Positions 1 through 8,483 of a DNA stretch of 64,000 bases are shown piece by piece. Origin of the DNA: Allomuricauda sp. F6463D (GTDB lineage Bacteria; Bacteroidota; Bacteroidia; Flavobacteriales; Flavobacteriaceae); contig NZ_JALKAN010000001.1 in assembly GCF_023015965.1 (NCBI RefSeq), positions 952,160 through 1,016,159 of the forward strand, given 5' to 3'. The translations under genes and the position numbers were made by a program. The first letter of the stretch is position 1; each line of letters opens with the position of its first letter. Below the pieces are notes generated by a model. The model was not told the DNA's origin and did not search any database. It saw only the letters and a program-made list of their open reading frames with translations.

Positions 1-1
1 A

Positions 2-52
2 AAGGACATTGACCTGGATAAGCGGCCGACCATCTATATTATTCATGCATAA
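2..52 (+). CDS. 3' end of a gene cut by the window edge
   Basis: Frame 2 is open from the first bases to a TAA at 50-52 and gives the C-terminal residues KDIDLDKRPTIYIIHA. A terminator-like hairpin follows directly, which fits the end of a rightward gene. Too little is left to name the product, and the stretch is short enough that its coding status is not certain. Confidence 0.45.
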   Translation, partial: KDIDLDKRPTIYIIHA

Positions 53-82
53 AAAAACCCGAAAACAAGTTCCGGGCTTTTA
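53..82. terminator. Terminator-like hairpin between convergent genes
   Basis: CCCG at 58-61 pairs with CGGG at 73-76, flanked by A-rich sequence on the left and GCTTTT on the right. It lies between the end of the partial rightward gene and the end of the leftward lysozyme-like gene, so it could serve both. The stem is short. Confidence 0.5.
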
Positions 83-103
83 ATTCAATTTATTCGTTAC
101 CTA

Positions 104-757
104 TTACACTTTGGCATTTTTCTTTTGCTCAATTATGGAAATATCGTACCCTGCAAATTTTTTCATATAGTACGAGATATTACTTCCATAAGCATCGGTA
201 ACATCGTTTTGTCCATAAGATCGTAGATATTTCTTCACGTTTCCGGCGCCGGCTAAATGTGCAGCGGCCAAAATACCAGATTCGGTTATCTTGCTACCTC
301 CAATAACTTTTCCGTTGAAACGCTTTATATCCCTTCTCAATATCCATTTGTTACGGGCAATATTGGCTTCAAAAGCCTTTTCCTGAAGTTTTGGATCATC
401 CAAAAATTCTACCATATCGAATACCCCCATAAGGTTCAGGGTACTGCTGCCAAATTGGTATTTTCCCAAATAGCCCAATGTGTTTACGCTATGGTATTTA
501 CCCTGGGATTCTTTAAAAGCAAGTGCTTCCTTAAAACCATTGAAAGCTTTGCCCAAAAAAGGAGGTGCTACCTCGTCTTCATCAATAAGCTCAACGGAAT
601 CTTGCGGTGCAAAGAATTCCAAATTGGTTTTTACCTTCAATGATTCGGGAATTTCGACATCCCCTTTCTTCATTACAGTGTAAGAACCAAAACTTGTCAA
701 AACTACGATCATGGCAAGATGCAGCATAAAACCTATCCATCTTTTCATAATGTTCAT
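104..757 (-). CDS. Lysozyme-like/transglycosylase-fold envelope protein
   Basis: A protein of 217 aa with an N-terminal membrane or signal segment (about residues 6-25) and a C-terminal domain resembling soluble lytic transglycosylases and phage lysozymes. The recognisable core is KESQGKY at about 82-88 (candidate catalytic Glu83), followed by a GYLGKYQF stretch and a GILAAAHLAGAGNVKKYL helix. Flavobacterial homologues are often labelled 'peptidoglycan-binding LysM protein', but I see no LysM repeat here. An in-frame TTG at 787 would add ten residues; the ATG at 757 (or 748) gives a normal signal segment and is preferred. It lies downstream of mltG, dapF and the GNAT gene in the same direction, which supports a role in peptidoglycan turnover. 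The substrate is inferred, not shown. Confidence 0.7.
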   Translation of the reverse strand: MNIMKRWIGFMLHLAMIVVLTSFGSYTVMKKGDVEIPESLKVKTNLEFFAPQDSVELIDEDEVAPPFLGKAFNGFKEALAFKESQGKYHSVNTLGYLGKYQFGSSTLNLMGVFDMVEFLDDPKLQEKAFEANIARNKWILRRDIKRFNGKVIGGSKITESGILAAAHLAGAGNVKKYLRSYGQNDVTDAYGSNISYYMKKFAGYDISIIEQKKNAKV

Positions 758-907
758 ATTAGTGTTCTCAATACATATACGTATCAAAAAACAAATTGGC
801 CGGCAAATATAGGGGGAGATATGTTAACGGGTACCCTAAAGCTCCTAAAGATTTCTTAAATCAGCCTTAAAATCCGTTAAAGTGATGAATATCAACGGCA
901 AAGCGTA

Positions 908-1951
908 TTATCTAAGTACTTTTTGTTGGTTCAACCAACGGGTGTATTGTACTTTATTTCGGTTATGTTGCGCCAAAGTTTTGGCAAAAATATGATACCC
1001 GAAGTTGGAAACGTCAGCCACAAAAAAGAGGTAATCATGCTTTTCAGGAGTTAAAACAGCGTCTATTGAAGTTATATCGGGCATAGTAATAGGGCCTGGC
1101 GGAACCCCTGCATATTTATAAGTGTTATATGGTGAATCCATTTCCAAATCACGGAAAAGCACCCTCTTTATTATAGTGTCATAATTTCCCGTTTCCTTTT
1201 TTATGGCATAAATAACGGTAGGGTCTGCCTGCAACAACATACCTCTACGTATACGGTTTAGGTATACTCCTGCAACTCGCGGACGTTCATCCACCTTGGC
1301 CGTCTCTTTTTGAACGATAGCAGCCAAAGAAATGACCTCATTTGGTTCCAAACCTAAATTTTCAGCTTTTTTAAGTCGTTCATCATTCCAAAAACGGTCA
1401 TATTCTTTGCGCATTCGGTCCCTGAAATTTTCTGCGTTGGTATTCCAGAAAAACTCATAGGTATTAGGAATATACATGGCCAATTTAGTATCATCATCAA
1501 ACCCTGTTTCTTCCAAAAAATCGGGATTGTTAAAAACTTGGAGCAAGGACAGGCTATCAGCCTCAATCTGTTCGGAAATCCTCCCAGCCAATAAAGCCAG
1601 TGATTCTTGATTGTTAAAAGATACTTGCACCGGAATATTGGCACTGCGCAGCGTATTGATCAACTCGTTATTGTTCATCCCCCGCTTTACAGCATACTTA
1701 CCAGCTTTAATGTTGGAAATATATCCTTTACGTTTGGCAACGGCCTCAAAGGTGGACAAATCTTTCAATAAAGGTTCCAATGAAGTTTTTACATCGGAAA
1801 AAGTGGCGTCCGAAGCAATGTAAACGTATGCTTCATCATTATTAAACTGGGTATTTGGGCTAAATATGGCACTATATATTTGATATGCGATAAAACCACA
1901 GATCAACAGTCCGAGTATGGCTGTTGCCCAAAGTACTTTTTTAAGATTCAT
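908..1951 (-). CDS. mltG: Endolytic murein transglycosylase MltG
   Basis: A 347-aa YceG/MltG-family protein that cleaves nascent glycan strands at the cytoplasmic membrane and is thought to set their length. Residues about 7-29 form a single N-terminal transmembrane helix; a LysM-like region follows, then the catalytic domain with the family signature around VQKETAK (Glu216, equivalent to E. coli Glu218) and the downstream LNRIRRGMLLQADPTV and GVPPGPI motifs. The length is normal. The ATG at 1951 overlaps the 3' end of the upstream GNAT gene by 11 nt, implying translational coupling in the dapF-GNAT-mltG unit. Confidence 0.93.
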   Translation of the reverse strand: MNLKKVLWATAILGLLICGFIAYQIYSAIFSPNTQFNNDEAYVYIASDATFSDVKTSLEPLLKDLSTFEAVAKRKGYISNIKAGKYAVKRGMNNNELINTLRSANIPVQVSFNNQESLALLAGRISEQIEADSLSLLQVFNNPDFLEETGFDDDTKLAMYIPNTYEFFWNTNAENFRDRMRKEYDRFWNDERLKKAENLGLEPNEVISLAAIVQKETAKVDERPRVAGVYLNRIRRGMLLQADPTVIYAIKKETGNYDTIIKRVLFRDLEMDSPYNTYKYAGVPPGPITMPDITSIDAVLTPEKHDYLFFVADVSNFGYHIFAKTLAQHNRNKVQYTRWLNQQKVLR

Positions 1952-2474
1952 TGGAATTTATCTTTTGGTACATTATTTCATTTTTGAACCCTTCATTGGT
2001 TCTAATCCATTCTTTTTTGGTTCCAATTTCTACAAAGCCCAATTTTTCAAATAAATGAACGCTTGCTTCATTGCCCTCCATAATATTCGCATATAGTTGG
2101 TGGAGGTCGAGGGTGGAAAAGGCATAACCACATAAAAGTGACAAAGCTTCCGTTCCCACACCTTTATTTCTTTTGTTAGAATCAGCAATAATAATCCCAA
2201 CACCTGCCCTTCGGTTTTTAGGGTCAAAGTCGAACAAATCAATCAAACCTATACAATCATCTTGATGATTACTGATGCAAAGTCGCAATTGTTTCACATC
2301 ATAAATATCCCGATGCGCATTGTCCAGGTATAACTTTAAAACTTTCTTTGAATATGGTTTAAGCGTGCCGCTCACCTCCCAAACCGAAGTGTCGTTTTCC
2401 AATCTGTATAGAAAATCCAAATCTGTTGGCTCCAATGCACGTAGATATACTTGTTCCCCTTTTATATTGAGCAT
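1941..2474 (-). CDS. GNAT-family N-acetyltransferase (RimJ/RimL type)
   Basis: A 177-aa acetyltransferase of the Acetyltransf_3 (RimJ/RimL/SpeG-like) group. It starts MLNIKGEQVYLRALEPTDLDFLYRL; the acetyl-CoA binding loop is in the region IADSNKRNKGVGTEAL (about 96-111), followed by the helix with NEASVHLFEKLGF. The substrate cannot be read from sequence. It overlaps dapF by 13 nt upstream and mltG by 11 nt downstream, so the three genes are almost certainly one transcript. Wedged between two peptidoglycan genes it may act on an envelope metabolite, but that is only a contextual guess. Confidence 0.85.
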   Translation of the reverse strand: MLNIKGEQVYLRALEPTDLDFLYRLENDTSVWEVSGTLKPYSKKVLKLYLDNAHRDIYDVKQLRLCISNHQDDCIGLIDLFDFDPKNRRAGVGIIIADSNKRNKGVGTEALSLLCGYAFSTLDLHQLYANIMEGNEASVHLFEKLGFVEIGTKKEWIRTNEGFKNEIMYQKINSNES

Positions 2475-3244
2475 GTTATTGTTCCTTTATACACCTGAAT
2501 TGCAGGGCCTTTCAAAAAAATATTTGTGTATTTCTCTTCCTTTTTCTCAAAAGATATGGTCAAATCTCCTCCAATAGTATGAATATGAACTTCATCTCCC
2601 TTAGTTTTACCAGATTCGTGCATGGCCAAGGCTACTGCTGTAACACCAGTACCGCAAGATAAGGTTTCTCCTTCCACCCCTCTCTCGTAGGTTCTCACAT
2701 TAAAAGTATTGTCCCCTTGTTGCTCCACAAAATTAATATTGCTTCCAGATTCGCCATAAATTCCATATCGGAGTTTTTTACCTTCTTTTTGCACATCGAA
2801 TTTATCCAACCCCTCCACTATTTGCACATGATGTGGTGAGCCCGTATCCAAAAACCTATGGTTCTGTTTTTCATGGATTTTGTCAACATCTATCATCTTC
2901 AAGTTGACTATGTTATCCTTGATGGTTGCATAATGTAGGCTATCCACCGCATTAAAAGTTGTTTCCTTGTCCACAATGCCCAGGAAGTGTGCAAAGGCAA
3001 CCAAACAACGGCCTCCATTACCACACATAGTGCTCTCTGCTCCATCTGCATTATAATAAACCATCTTAAAATCCGACATATTGTCATTCTCCAGAAGTAT
3101 CAACCCATCTGCACCTACGCCAAACCTTCTATCGCATAGCTCAGCAACAAGTTTGGTATTGTTTTTGGGAAAAATATCTTGACGATTGTCAATAATCACA
3201 AAATCGTTTCCCGTTCCTTGATATTTAAAAAACTGTAAATCCAT
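2462..3244 (-). CDS. dapF: Diaminopimelate epimerase
   Basis: A 260-aa DapF, converting LL- to meso-diaminopimelate for lysine and peptidoglycan synthesis by a two-base cysteine mechanism. Both active-site cysteines are visible: Cys74 in TMCGNGGRC and Cys197 in LSCGTGVTAVA. The N-terminal FFKYQGTGNDFVIID and GVGADGLI motifs are intact and the length is close to the family norm. It is the first gene of the leftward unit. A TATCTTTG (-7-like) box lies about 20 bp upstream at 3264-3271 on the minus strand, but no well-placed TTG was found. Confidence 0.96.
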   Translation of the reverse strand: MDLQFFKYQGTGNDFVIIDNRQDIFPKNNTKLVAELCDRRFGVGADGLILLENDNMSDFKMVYYNADGAESTMCGNGGRCLVAFAHFLGIVDKETTFNAVDSLHYATIKDNIVNLKMIDVDKIHEKQNHRFLDTGSPHHVQIVEGLDKFDVQKEGKKLRYGIYGESGSNINFVEQQGDNTFNVRTYERGVEGETLSCGTGVTAVALAMHESGKTKGDEVHIHTIGGDLTISFEKKEEKYTNIFLKGPAIQVYKGTITCSI

Positions 3245-3381
3245 ATATATTCTTACAAAGGAACAAAGATATGGGATTCTTTAAGTTTTTTTTTGCAGTT
3301 AAAACAGCGTTAAACAACCATAGGCTAAAATTGAATTATTTTAATTTTGTTCTGAGCTTAATGTTAAATAGTTATTGAATT

Positions 3382-4779
3382 ATGAAGAAATTAGCAAGTT
3401 TATTCCTAGTATCTGTATTTGCAGGAGCAATTACATTAGGGGCATATAAATTATTTTTTGAAAAAGAGGGCTACAAATTAGTAGCAAGCGAACAAGCAAC
3501 CCCCATTCTAACAAGTAGTAATCTGGATACAAGTGCCAAAGGGGCTGGAATCAACGAGGTTGATTTTACCTTGGCTGCAGAAAAAACGGTCAATTCCGTA
3601 GTGCACGTTAAAAACCTTACTATTAGCAAAGGACCATCCAGTATAGCAGACTTCTTTTATGGATTTGAACGCCAGCAAACCCCTCAAGTAGGAACAGGTT
3701 CAGGCGTTATTATTTCTCCTGATGGATATATAGTAACAAATAACCACGTGATTGCCAATTCCAGTCAATTGGAGGTTACCTTGAACAATAATAAAACGTA
3801 CGAAGCTGAAGTAATCGGCACTGATGCAGATTCCGACATTGCTTTATTAAAAATCAATGCAGAGGGTACACTCCCCTATTTAGCTTTTGGTGACTCCGAT
3901 AATGCCAAAATTGGAGAGTGGGTTCTTGCAGTTGGAAACCCTTTTAACCTTACTTCTACGGTAACTGCCGGTATTGTGAGTGCAAAGGCAAGGTCACTGT
4001 CGCCCACAAGAACACAATCCTTTATACAAACAGATGCAGCCGTTAATCCTGGAAATAGTGGTGGTGCACTGGTCAATACCAATGGGGATCTAATTGGTAT
4101 CAATACAGCCATTACCTCACAAACAGGTTCCTATGTGGGTTATGCGTTTGCAGTTCCTAGCAATATTGCAAAAAAAATAGTGGAGGATATTATGGTGTTT
4201 GGTAATGTGCAAAAAGGGTTGTTGGGCATTCGAGGAGGAGACCTTAACCCCGAAGTAGCAACAGAAATGGGAATTGAGGACCTAGAGGGAGTATACATTG
4301 CCAGTGTGGAGGAAGAATCGGGTGCAGATGAGGCCGGTTTACAAGAAGGTGACATAATAAAACAAATAGACAATATTACTGTGAACAAGTTTTCGGAGCT
4401 TTCCGGTTATTTATCCTCTAAAAGACCTGGTGACAACGTTGCGGTCACATTGGAAAGAGATGGGGAAAATATTGTGAAAAATGTTGTCCTAAAAAAACAA
4501 CTTAGCGTTATCTTACCCGGTACAGGTTTTACGGTTAAAAACTTATCCAAATCAGATGAGAAAAAATTTGGGGTCTCAAAAGGTGTAAAAATTACCAATG
4601 TTCCCGAATCCTATTCCAGATACGGTCTAACAAACAAGGTTATTATTGAGTTGGATGGCGAGCCCATCGGTAATATTGAGGATGCCAAGGAACGGTTTAG
4701 TGAATTATCCAGATATGGCAGAACTAGCTTTACCATGATCAACGAAGATGGTGAAAAAGAACATATGATACTTCAGTAA
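3382..4779 (+). CDS. HtrA/DegP-family periplasmic serine protease
   Basis: A 465-aa Do-type (S1C) protease for envelope protein quality control. Residues 1-25 form a signal or anchor segment. The trypsin-like domain carries the full triad: His122 in TNNHVI, Asp152 in DSDIALLKI and Ser226 in NPGNSGGAL. PDZ1 covers about 270-370 (GLLGIRGG and the GLQEGDII binding region) and a second, more divergent PDZ covers about 380-465. Divergent from dapF; a TAATTTTG (-7-like) box at 3342-3349 is the likely promoter core. A good intrinsic terminator follows at 4798. Nothing is missing; degP versus degQ-type role cannot be decided. Confidence 0.94.
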   Translation: MKKLASLFLVSVFAGAITLGAYKLFFEKEGYKLVASEQATPILTSSNLDTSAKGAGINEVDFTLAAEKTVNSVVHVKNLTISKGPSSIADFFYGFERQQTPQVGTGSGVIISPDGYIVTNNHVIANSSQLEVTLNNNKTYEAEVIGTDADSDIALLKINAEGTLPYLAFGDSDNAKIGEWVLAVGNPFNLTSTVTAGIVSAKARSLSPTRTQSFIQTDAAVNPGNSGGALVNTNGDLIGINTAITSQTGSYVGYAFAVPSNIAKKIVEDIMVFGNVQKGLLGIRGGDLNPEVATEMGIEDLEGVYIASVEEESGADEAGLQEGDIIKQIDNITVNKFSELSGYLSSKRPGDNVAVTLERDGENIVKNVVLKKQLSVILPGTGFTVKNLSKSDEKKFGVSKGVKITNVPESYSRYGLTNKVIIELDGEPIGNIEDAKERFSELSRYGRTSFTMINEDGEKEHMILQ

Positions 4780-4797
4780 ATGTATCGAACAAATATT

Positions 4798-4829
4798 AAA
4801 AAAGCGTCTTTGATAAGAGACGCTTTTTT
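4798..4829 (+). terminator. Rho-independent terminator after the HtrA/DegP gene
   Basis: GCGTCT at 4804-4809 pairs with AGACGC at 4818-4823, extended by A-runs on the left and a T-run (4824-4830) on the right. It sits 20 bp after the stop codon. Confidence 0.85.
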
Positions 4830-4910
4830 TATACCCAATAAGTTTTACGAAAACGTTTGAAATATCTAATTTAGCCGAAAATTTAAATATCACTAGCGTA
4901 ACTATCACTA

Positions 4911-6359
4911 ATGAGCGACAATACATCTTACGAAAAAGAGCTTGCCTTCCAAGCAGATAGACGAAAAGCCACAACAGAATTCATAAAAATCATCAGCGAT
5001 CTTTGGTACGACAAAGCGATTGAGGTGGTACTGTTCAAAAATCAAATAATAGATAAAAATGTAAGTGACATCATCAACCTGCATGAGTACGCTTGTGAAT
5101 TTGTTCAAAAACCCATGTCAATATTTGATTCGGTCGAAATACTGAGGGCTATAAACGACCTCAATCTTCCTCCTGCCAAACTGGACATTGGCAAGTTAAC
5201 TTACGAATATCACTCAGACCAAAACAACAACCTTAATGCAAAAGCTTTCGTTATTGACAAGCTAAGAGATGCTCAATCATCCAAAGCTATTAAACCGAAA
5301 GACGTAGTGCTCTATGGTTTTGGTAGAATCGGGCGTTTGGTTGCTCGAGAACTTATGGCAAAGACAGGCCGTGGAAGCCAGTTAAGATTGCGAGCTATTG
5401 TTATTCGTGGTGAATTAAATAAGGATGTACTGGAAAAAAGGGCTGCCCTCCTTAAAACGGATTCGGTACATGGGCCTTTTACAGGAACTGTGGACGTTGA
5501 TGTTGACAAACAAGCCCTAATTATCAATGGAACAACAGTAAAATTCATCACCGCCAATCAACCAGAAGATATTGATTACAGTAAACATGGTATAAAAAAT
5601 GCCTTGATTATCGATAATACAGGTGCTTTTCGAGACAATGCCGCGCTTTCGAGACATTTAAAATCCAAAGGAGCCAACAAAGTATTACTGACCGCCCCTG
5701 GAAAGGAAGTTCCTAATATTGTCCATGGGGTCAACCATACAGACTTTGACCCGGACAAAACCAATATTTATTCGGCTGCATCCTGTACTACGAATGCAAT
5801 TACCCCTATTTTAAAGGTAATTGAGGATTCCCTAGGGATTAAAAAAGGTCATTTGGAGACAATTCATGCCTACACCAACGACCAAAATTTGGTGGACAAC
5901 ATGCACAATAAATACCGTAGAGGTCGTGCAGCAGCCTTAAATATGGTGATTACTGAAACTGGAGCGGGCTCCGCAGTGGCCAAGGCACTTCCTTCATTAA
6001 AGGGAAAACTAACCTCGAACGCCATCAGGGTACCCGTTCCCAACGGATCTTTAGCCATTCTCAACCTAGAAGTGAAAAACAAAACATCCAAGGAAGGCAT
6101 AGATACCATAATTAAAAAGTATGCCTTGGAAGGTGATTTGGTAGAGCAGATCAAGTACGCATTGAGCAATGAACTTGTTTCTACCGATATTGTAGGTACC
6201 ACAGCACCGTCTATTTACGATAGTAAGGCCACAATTGTTTCATCTGGCGGAAATAATATCGTACTCTATATTTGGTATGATAATGAATATGGATATTCGC
6301 ACCAAGTGGTCCGTTTGGCGAAATATATAGCAAAAGTTAGGCGTTATACGTATTACTAG
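4911..6359 (+). CDS. gap: Glyceraldehyde-3-phosphate dehydrogenase, N-terminally extended form
   Basis: A 482-aa GAPDH oxidising glyceraldehyde 3-phosphate to 1,3-bisphosphoglycerate with NAD(P). The NAD-binding motif YGFGRIGRLV lies at about 135-144 and the catalytic cysteine is Cys292 in SAASCTTNAITPI; the C-terminal WYDNEYGYS is also intact. Canonical GAPDH is about 335 aa and begins at the glycine-rich motif, so roughly 130 N-terminal residues are an extra helical domain. To my knowledge such long forms occur in Bacteroidota and other bacteria beside a short glycolytic enzyme, so this copy may have a distinct (for example gluconeogenic) role; the sequence does not prove that. Neighbouring genes are unrelated. 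Confidence 0.93.
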   Translation: MSDNTSYEKELAFQADRRKATTEFIKIISDLWYDKAIEVVLFKNQIIDKNVSDIINLHEYACEFVQKPMSIFDSVEILRAINDLNLPPAKLDIGKLTYEYHSDQNNNLNAKAFVIDKLRDAQSSKAIKPKDVVLYGFGRIGRLVARELMAKTGRGSQLRLRAIVIRGELNKDVLEKRAALLKTDSVHGPFTGTVDVDVDKQALIINGTTVKFITANQPEDIDYSKHGIKNALIIDNTGAFRDNAALSRHLKSKGANKVLLTAPGKEVPNIVHGVNHTDFDPDKTNIYSAASCTTNAITPILKVIEDSLGIKKGHLETIHAYTNDQNLVDNMHNKYRRGRAAALNMVITETGAGSAVAKALPSLKGKLTSNAIRVPVPNGSLAILNLEVKNKTSKEGIDTIIKKYALEGDLVEQIKYALSNELVSTDIVGTTAPSIYDSKATIVSSGGNNIVLYIWYDNEYGYSHQVVRLAKYIAKVRRYTYY

Positions 6360-6467
6360 TGGATGACAAATTGTTCAAAGAACTGATTTTCTTTTTTTGA
6401 AATTGGGTTTATTGGTGTAATTTCGTCCCACCCTTAATCTAAATTTAATACGAGAACATTATTGAAC

Positions 6468-7073
6468 ATGAAGTATTTACGCATTTTATTTGCCTTAGCC
6501 CTACTCCTTCCATCCCTAACCTTACATGCCCAAGAGGAAGACTCCTCGAGTGATGAGGACAATACGCTAAGAGGACAATTTGAAGAGTTGGAAAGGAAAT
6601 CGGGCAACTACCGCGCCAATGGTATTCGCTACGAAGTAGTCAAACTTTCGGAGCTGTACGAAACAAAAAATAATATTTTTGATTCCATAGATACGGCCAA
6701 TAAAACCATAAAGGATTTATCCGCAACCATCGCCGCAAATAAGTCCGAGATAGACGACCTGAATGAAAAATTGCAGGATACTACCAACAAACTGAACTCC
6801 GTTACCGAAGAAAAGGACAGTATTTCCTTTTTTGGAGCAATGATCAGTAAAGGAGCCTACAATTTTATTCTGTGGTCCATTATTTTTGGGTTGTTTCTTC
6901 TTTTATTGTTCTTCATTTATCGCTTTAGAAACAGTAATTTCCTAACACAACAGGCCAAATCAGCGCTTGCTGATTTAGAAGAAGAATATCAGAACCATAG
7001 GAGCCGTGCCTTGGAACGGGAACAAAAAATAAGCCGACAGCTTCAAGACGAGCTCAACAAGCAGAAAAAATAA
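6468..7073 (+). CDS. Membrane-anchored coiled-coil protein of unknown function
   Basis: A 201-aa protein starting at the ATG at 6468 (an upstream TTG at 6462 is less likely). Residues 1-19 form a cleavable signal (ending LTLHAQ); a low-complexity acidic DSSSDEDN stretch follows, then a coiled coil (about 60-120), a transmembrane segment (about 130-152, IIFGLFLLLLFFIYRF) and a second basic/acidic coiled coil to the end. No catalytic domain is visible. Homologues beside trmD are sometimes labelled 'tRNA (guanine-N1)-methyltransferase'; nothing in this sequence supports that, and I regard it as name transfer from the neighbour. A promoter-like TTG(6397)-N18-TAATTTCG(6418) pair lies upstream. Confidence 0.8.
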   Translation: MKYLRILFALALLLPSLTLHAQEEDSSSDEDNTLRGQFEELERKSGNYRANGIRYEVVKLSELYETKNNIFDSIDTANKTIKDLSATIAANKSEIDDLNEKLQDTTNKLNSVTEEKDSISFFGAMISKGAYNFILWSIIFGLFLLLLFFIYRFRNSNFLTQQAKSALADLEEEYQNHRSRALEREQKISRQLQDELNKQKK

Positions 7074-7187
7074 AGTACAGGAGGATAAAAAGTGTTGATG
7101 TTTTAGACTGCTCCCTTCTTTTTAAAAGGTAGTTATTGTCAGCAATCATTACATTTGAAACAAATTAATCTCCAAGCAACAACGTGC

Positions 7188-7865
7188 ATGCGGATAGACA
7201 TTATTACAGTACTTCCCGAACTTTTAAAAAGTCCTTTTGAAGCATCAATATTAAAACGTGCCATAGAAAAAGGATTGGTTGAAGTACATCTTCATAATTT
7301 GAGGGATTTTAGCATCGGAAATTACAAACAGGTGGATGATTACCAGTTTGGCGGTGGCGCAGGAATGGTTATGATGCTGGAACCCATCGATAAGTGCATC
7401 TCAAAACTCAAATCGGAAAGAGAATACGATGAGGTTATTTACATGACACCTGATGGCAACACCCTTAACCAAGGAATGGCCAACGAAATTTCCATGAAAA
7501 AGAATATTATTGTGCTCTGCGGCCATTACAAGGGGGTAGACCAAAGGGTTAGAGACATGTTTGTTACCCGTGAGATTTCTATTGGTGATTACGTATTGTC
7601 CGGTGGTGAATTGGCTGCAGCCATATTGAGCGATGCAATAATCAGGTTGTTGCCAGGAGTATTAAATGACGAAACCTCCGCACTAACTGACACGTTTCAA
7701 GATAATTTATTGGCACCTCCCGTATATACTCGTCCTGCAGAATATAAAGGCAGAAAAGTGCCCCAAATATTATTGAGTGGTAACTTTCCCGAGATTGAAA
7801 AGTGGCGAGAACAACAAGCCTTGGAGCGTACCCAAGAAAGAAGGCCGGATCTTTTGGAAGAATAA
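7188..7865 (+). CDS. trmD: tRNA (guanine-37-N1)-methyltransferase TrmD
   Basis: A 225-aa SPOUT methyltransferase that methylates G37 next to the anticodon to prevent frameshifting. Seen are [10 protein letters not shown], the knot region [14 protein letters not shown] and [16 protein letters not shown], all diagnostic for TrmD. The start is placed at the ATG at 7188 ([10 protein letters not shown], the family's usual beginning) rather than an in-frame TTG at 7155. A TACATTTG box at 7150-7157 suggests its own promoter. The rplS promoter begins 27 bp after its stop. Confidence 0.96.
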   Translation: MRIDIITVLPELLKSPFEASILKRAIEKGLVEVHLHNLRDFSIGNYKQVDDYQFGGGAGMVMMLEPIDKCISKLKSEREYDEVIYMTPDGNTLNQGMANEISMKKNIIVLCGHYKGVDQRVRDMFVTREISIGDYVLSGGELAAAILSDAIIRLLPGVLNDETSALTDTFQDNLLAPPVYTRPAEYKGRKVPQILLSGNFPEIEKWREQQALERTQERRPDLLEE

Positions 7866-7891
7866 CCCTTAGCAAAAACCTAAAAAACCAC

Positions 7892-7921
7892 TTGCCATTT
7901 CTAAATATTGCATTACTTTTG
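7892..7921 (+). promoter_or_regulatory. Bacteroidota-type promoter for rplS
   Basis: TTG at 7892-7894, a 19-bp spacer, then TACTTTTG at 7914-7921, a full match to the Bacteroidota consensus TTG/TANNTTTG. It lies about 70 bp before the rplS ATG. Confidence 0.8.
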
Positions 7922-7990
7922 CAATCTCAAAATCAACCTCTGACGAAATCCGTGAAAGTTGGTCTTGAAAAACACTTTAAAAAAATACAA

Positions 7991-8341
7991 ATGGAATCCT
8001 TAATAAAATTTGTTGAAAACGAATTTGTTCCAAAAAAAGAATTTCCAAAATTTTCAGCTGGTGACACCATCACTGTTTATTACGAAATTAAGGAAGGTGA
8101 AAAAACACGTACCCAGTTCTTTAAAGGTGTAGTAATACAACGTAGAGGAAGTGGAGCAACAGAAACTTTTACTATCCGCAAAATGTCCGGAACGGTTGGA
8201 GTGGAAAGAATTTTCCCAGTAAACATGCCTGCTTTGCAAAGGGTTGAAGTAAACAAAAAAGGTAAAGTACGTAGATCCAGAATCTTCTACTTTAGAGGTC
8301 TTACAGGTAAGAAGGCCCGTATTAAAGAGATTAAGGGGTAA
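7991..8341 (+). CDS. rplS: 50S ribosomal protein L19
   Basis: The 116-aa L19 protein at the 30S-50S interface. The start MESLIKFVENEFV at 7991 is chosen because a longer in-frame opening (from 7802) runs back through trmD and through a consensus promoter. Diagnostic stretches are FSAGDTITVYYEI, GVVIQRRGSGATETFTIRK and RRSRIFYFRGLTGKKARI near the C-terminus. It follows trmD, a conserved neighbourhood, and is closed by a terminator. Confidence 0.97.
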   Translation: MESLIKFVENEFVPKKEFPKFSAGDTITVYYEIKEGEKTRTQFFKGVVIQRRGSGATETFTIRKMSGTVGVERIFPVNMPALQRVEVNKKGKVRRSRIFYFRGLTGKKARIKEIKG

Positions 8342-8363
8342 TCAAGCTCCAATACAACTAAGG

Positions 8364-8391
8364 AAAGCACCCAATTGGGTGCTTTTTTTAT
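8364..8391 (+). terminator. Rho-independent terminator after rplS
   Basis: AAAGCACCC at 8364-8372 pairs with GGGTGCTTT at 8377-8385 around an AATT loop, followed by a T-run. It starts 23 bp after the stop codon. Confidence 0.9.
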
Positions 8392-8447
8392 GAACAATTG
8401 TTAATAACCACTGTTTATAGCATGTTGATTCTTAATGCCTTAAAAAG

Positions 8448-8478
8448 TTGGGAAACTTAATTTTTCCCTCTACTTTAG
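8448..8478 (+). promoter_or_regulatory. Promoter-like site ahead of a gene-free structured region
   Basis: TTG at 8448-8450, a 20-bp spacer, then TACTTTAG at 8471-8478, one mismatch from TANNTTTG. No coding gene starts within the next 480 bp, so if active it would make a non-coding transcript starting near 8485. Confidence 0.45.
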
Positions 8479-8483
8479 TACAA

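Noticed and set aside
257..643. Plus-strand reading frame opposite the lysozyme-like gene
   Set aside because: An antisense shadow of a gene with clear domain similarity; no signal or motif of its own.
7802..7990. Longer start for rplS
   Set aside because: It would overlap trmD in another frame and cross a consensus promoter; the family start is at 7991.
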